Assembly: GCA_016765295.1 (NCBI GenBank)
Contig: JAESQF010000140.1
Coordinates: forward strand, 1 to 38,280
Length of the DNA: 38,280 nt
DNA from: Oleispira sp.
Lineage (GTDB): Bacteria; Pseudomonadota; Gammaproteobacteria; Pseudomonadales; Oceanobacteraceae
Reading direction: 5' to 3'
The notes beneath the pieces were generated by a model. It made no database searches and was not told the origin of the DNA. It was given only the letters and a program-made list of their open reading frames with translations. Position numbers and translations under genes: made by a program. Positions 36,973 through 38,280 of the stretch are shown here, piece after piece. How positions within the stretch are numbered: position 1 is the stretch's first letter; each line of letters opens with the position of its first letter.

Positions 36973-37935
36973 TTATTCTTCATCCTCCACTTCTTCTTTT
37001 TCTGCAATTCCCAATTTTTTACGAATAATACGCTGCACTTCTTTGGTTAATTTTTCAGGTTGGAATTTAGATAAAAAGCCATCACAACCCACCTTTTCAA
37101 CCATCGCCTTATTGAAATTACCTGATAATGAAGTATGCAATACAATGAACATGCTCTTTAATACAGGATCCTTACGGATTTCCGTGGTCAGCATGTAGCC
37201 ATCCATTTCCGGCATTTCCGCATCCGTTATTAACATTAACACATCATTTTCGATGTCTTTTCCTTCTGCCTTCCACGCTTCTAAAACCTGATAAGCCTCC
37301 AAACCATTATGCGTTACGACGACATCAATCCCCAACTTTACCAGTACTCCACTCACCTGGTTCAAAGCAACTTGGGAATCATCCGCAATGAGTATTTGCT
37401 TACCTTTAATACGCTCGACTAATTCATTATCGATCCATTCGTCACTAATCTCCCCATCATAAGGGGTGATTTCTGCTAATACTTTCTCAACATCAATAAT
37501 TTCAACGATGCTATCATCCATACGGCTAATGGCGGTTAAATAATGTCCGCGCCCAGCCCCGACGGGAGGAGGAAGAATTTCATTCCAGTTCATATTTACA
37601 ATACGTTCAACCCCAGCCACTAAAAAAGCCTGCACCGTCATATTGTACTCGGTGATGATAATGGTCGAATCTTTATCAATTACCGTCGTGCCCATCTTGA
37701 TAGCACGACGCAAATCAATGACCGGAATAGTCTGCCCCCGCAGGTGTGTAACCCCTACCACCAACTCATGCCGATCAGGAATTTCGGTCAAATGCGGTAA
37801 GGTCATTACCTCTTGAACCTTGAATACATTGATTGCAAAGCGCTGTCGCCCCCCCAAACTAAACAACAAAAGCTCTAATCTATTCTGTCCCACTAGCTGG
37901 GTACGGGAATCAACCGTGCTCAGAACGCCACTCAT
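36973..37935 (-). CDS. cheV: Chemotaxis coupling protein CheV
   Basis: A 320-residue protein with a CheW domain (about 15-160: INVFKVQEVM, GVTHLRGQTIPVIDL) and a receiver domain (about 178-305). The phospho-acceptor is Asp238 in LITDAEMPEMDGY; DD in IADDS and Lys in LSKF complete the acidic pocket. CheV couples receptors to CheA and may act as a phosphate sink. The tail is acidic (EEVEDEE). The ATG at 37935 fits the family; 37947 is also open. Confidence 0.93.
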   Translation of the reverse strand: MSGVLSTVDSRTQLVGQNRLELLLFSLGGRQRFAINVFKVQEVMTLPHLTEIPDRHELVVGVTHLRGQTIPVIDLRRAIKMGTTVIDKDSTIIITEYNMTVQAFLVAGVERIVNMNWNEILPPPVGAGRGHYLTAISRMDDSIVEIIDVEKVLAEITPYDGEISDEWIDNELVERIKGKQILIADDSQVALNQVSGVLVKLGIDVVVTHNGLEAYQVLEAWKAEGKDIENDVLMLITDAEMPEMDGYMLTTEIRKDPVLKSMFIVLHTSLSGNFNKAMVEKVGCDGFLSKFQPEKLTKEVQRIIRKKLGIAEKEEVEDEE

Positions 37936-38016
37936 AGTCCACCCCACAATAGTTATATTCTATAAGTGTAGACAATTTAGTGAGCTACGCTCGAAATCCC
38001 TCCGTCTCTAAGCGTA

Positions 38017-38280
38017 CTATTTTTTCGGATATCCGGTAATATCACGTATCGACTGATAGAGTGGTTTCATCCGCTGATACATCTTTTTATACACTTCTTT
38101 ATAGAGGCGGTCGTACATCTGAACGGTCGCTGAATTCGGTTCAAATACATCCCCAAGCCGCGTCATTTTATCAACCGCAGCCTCATAGTTCGTATGTATT
38201 CCCAAGCCAACAAAACAATTAATGGCTGCGCCCAAACCAGACGCTTCAAACGTATGCGGCCGCTCCGCAGTCATACCGAA
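38017..38280 (-). CDS. FGGY-family carbohydrate kinase, C-terminal part (runs off the window)
   Basis: Only the last 87 residues are in the window; the frame is open past 38280. TFEASGLGAAINCFVGLG is the typical ASGLGAA adenine-site segment near the C-terminus of FGGY kinases. The closing helix YKEVYKKMYQRMKPLYQSI is also typical. The sugar (xylulose, ribulose, glycerol or other) cannot be decided from this part. The stop is 81 bases from the cheV start in the same direction. Confidence 0.8.
   Translation of the reverse strand, partial: FGMTAERPHTFEASGLGAAINCFVGLGIHTNYEAAVDKMTRLGDVFEPNSATVQMYDRLYKEVYKKMYQRMKPLYQSIRDITGYPKK

Overview
The window looks like chromosome from a marine gammaproteobacterium of the Oceanospirillales/Pseudomonadales kind (Oleispira/Thalassolituus-like; inference from protein similarity recalled by eye, moderate-to-low GC, and gene order). 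The right two thirds keeps two gene orders known from Pseudomonas: an mtnP-like/nagZ/psrA/lexA/sulA block and a gltA-sdhCDAB-sucAB-lpd-sucCD block. No tRNA, rRNA or CRISPR array was seen. Region 1 (1-7618) is accessory. Two stretches (1-929 and 3922-7277) hold small minus-strand genes, each followed at its 3' end by an attC-like site, the layout of integron gene cassettes. No integron integrase gene is visible, so this is best described as a CALIN (cluster of attC sites lacking an integrase) or a broken integron. Upstream of the first cassette of each stretch sits one copy of a 174-bp repeat (936-1109 and 7296-7469). Each copy carries a promoter-like pair of hexamers and a conserved mini-ORF reading into the first cassette. 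One cassette gene is split by an in-frame TGA, and the left edge resembles the 5' part of a group II intron. Between the stretches lie a PLP aminotransferase, a tiny lipoprotein and recX. Region 2 (7619-12877) has a ZntR/CadR-like MerR regulator and, convergent to it, a 1596-residue lipoprotein with fibronectin III, PA14, zinc-metalloprotease and LamG-type domains. Region 3 (13019-18627) has, on the minus strand, psrA, a YkuD-domain protein without an export signal, nagZ and an mtnP-family phosphorylase. Divergent from psrA are lexA, with two SOS boxes over its promoter, and a sulA-like gene. Two small conserved genes and a YfaZ-type outer-membrane protein follow. Peptidoglycan recycling and the SOS response are the themes. 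Region 4 (18754-21929) has htpG with a sigma-32-type promoter and two overlapping hotdog thioesterases. Region 5 (22152-35293) is the TCA block: sdhC-D-A-B, sucA-B, lpd and sucC-D on the minus strand, with gltA divergent. It encodes citrate synthase, succinate dehydrogenase, 2-oxoglutarate dehydrogenase with its E3, and succinyl-CoA ligase. A 263-nt spacer rich in hairpins separates sdhB from sucA, and sucCD appear to have their own promoter. Region 6 (35440-38280) has a small helical protein with a CheZ-like D-x-x-x-Q motif, a MOSC-domain protein, cheV, and the 3' end of an FGGY carbohydrate kinase that runs off the window.
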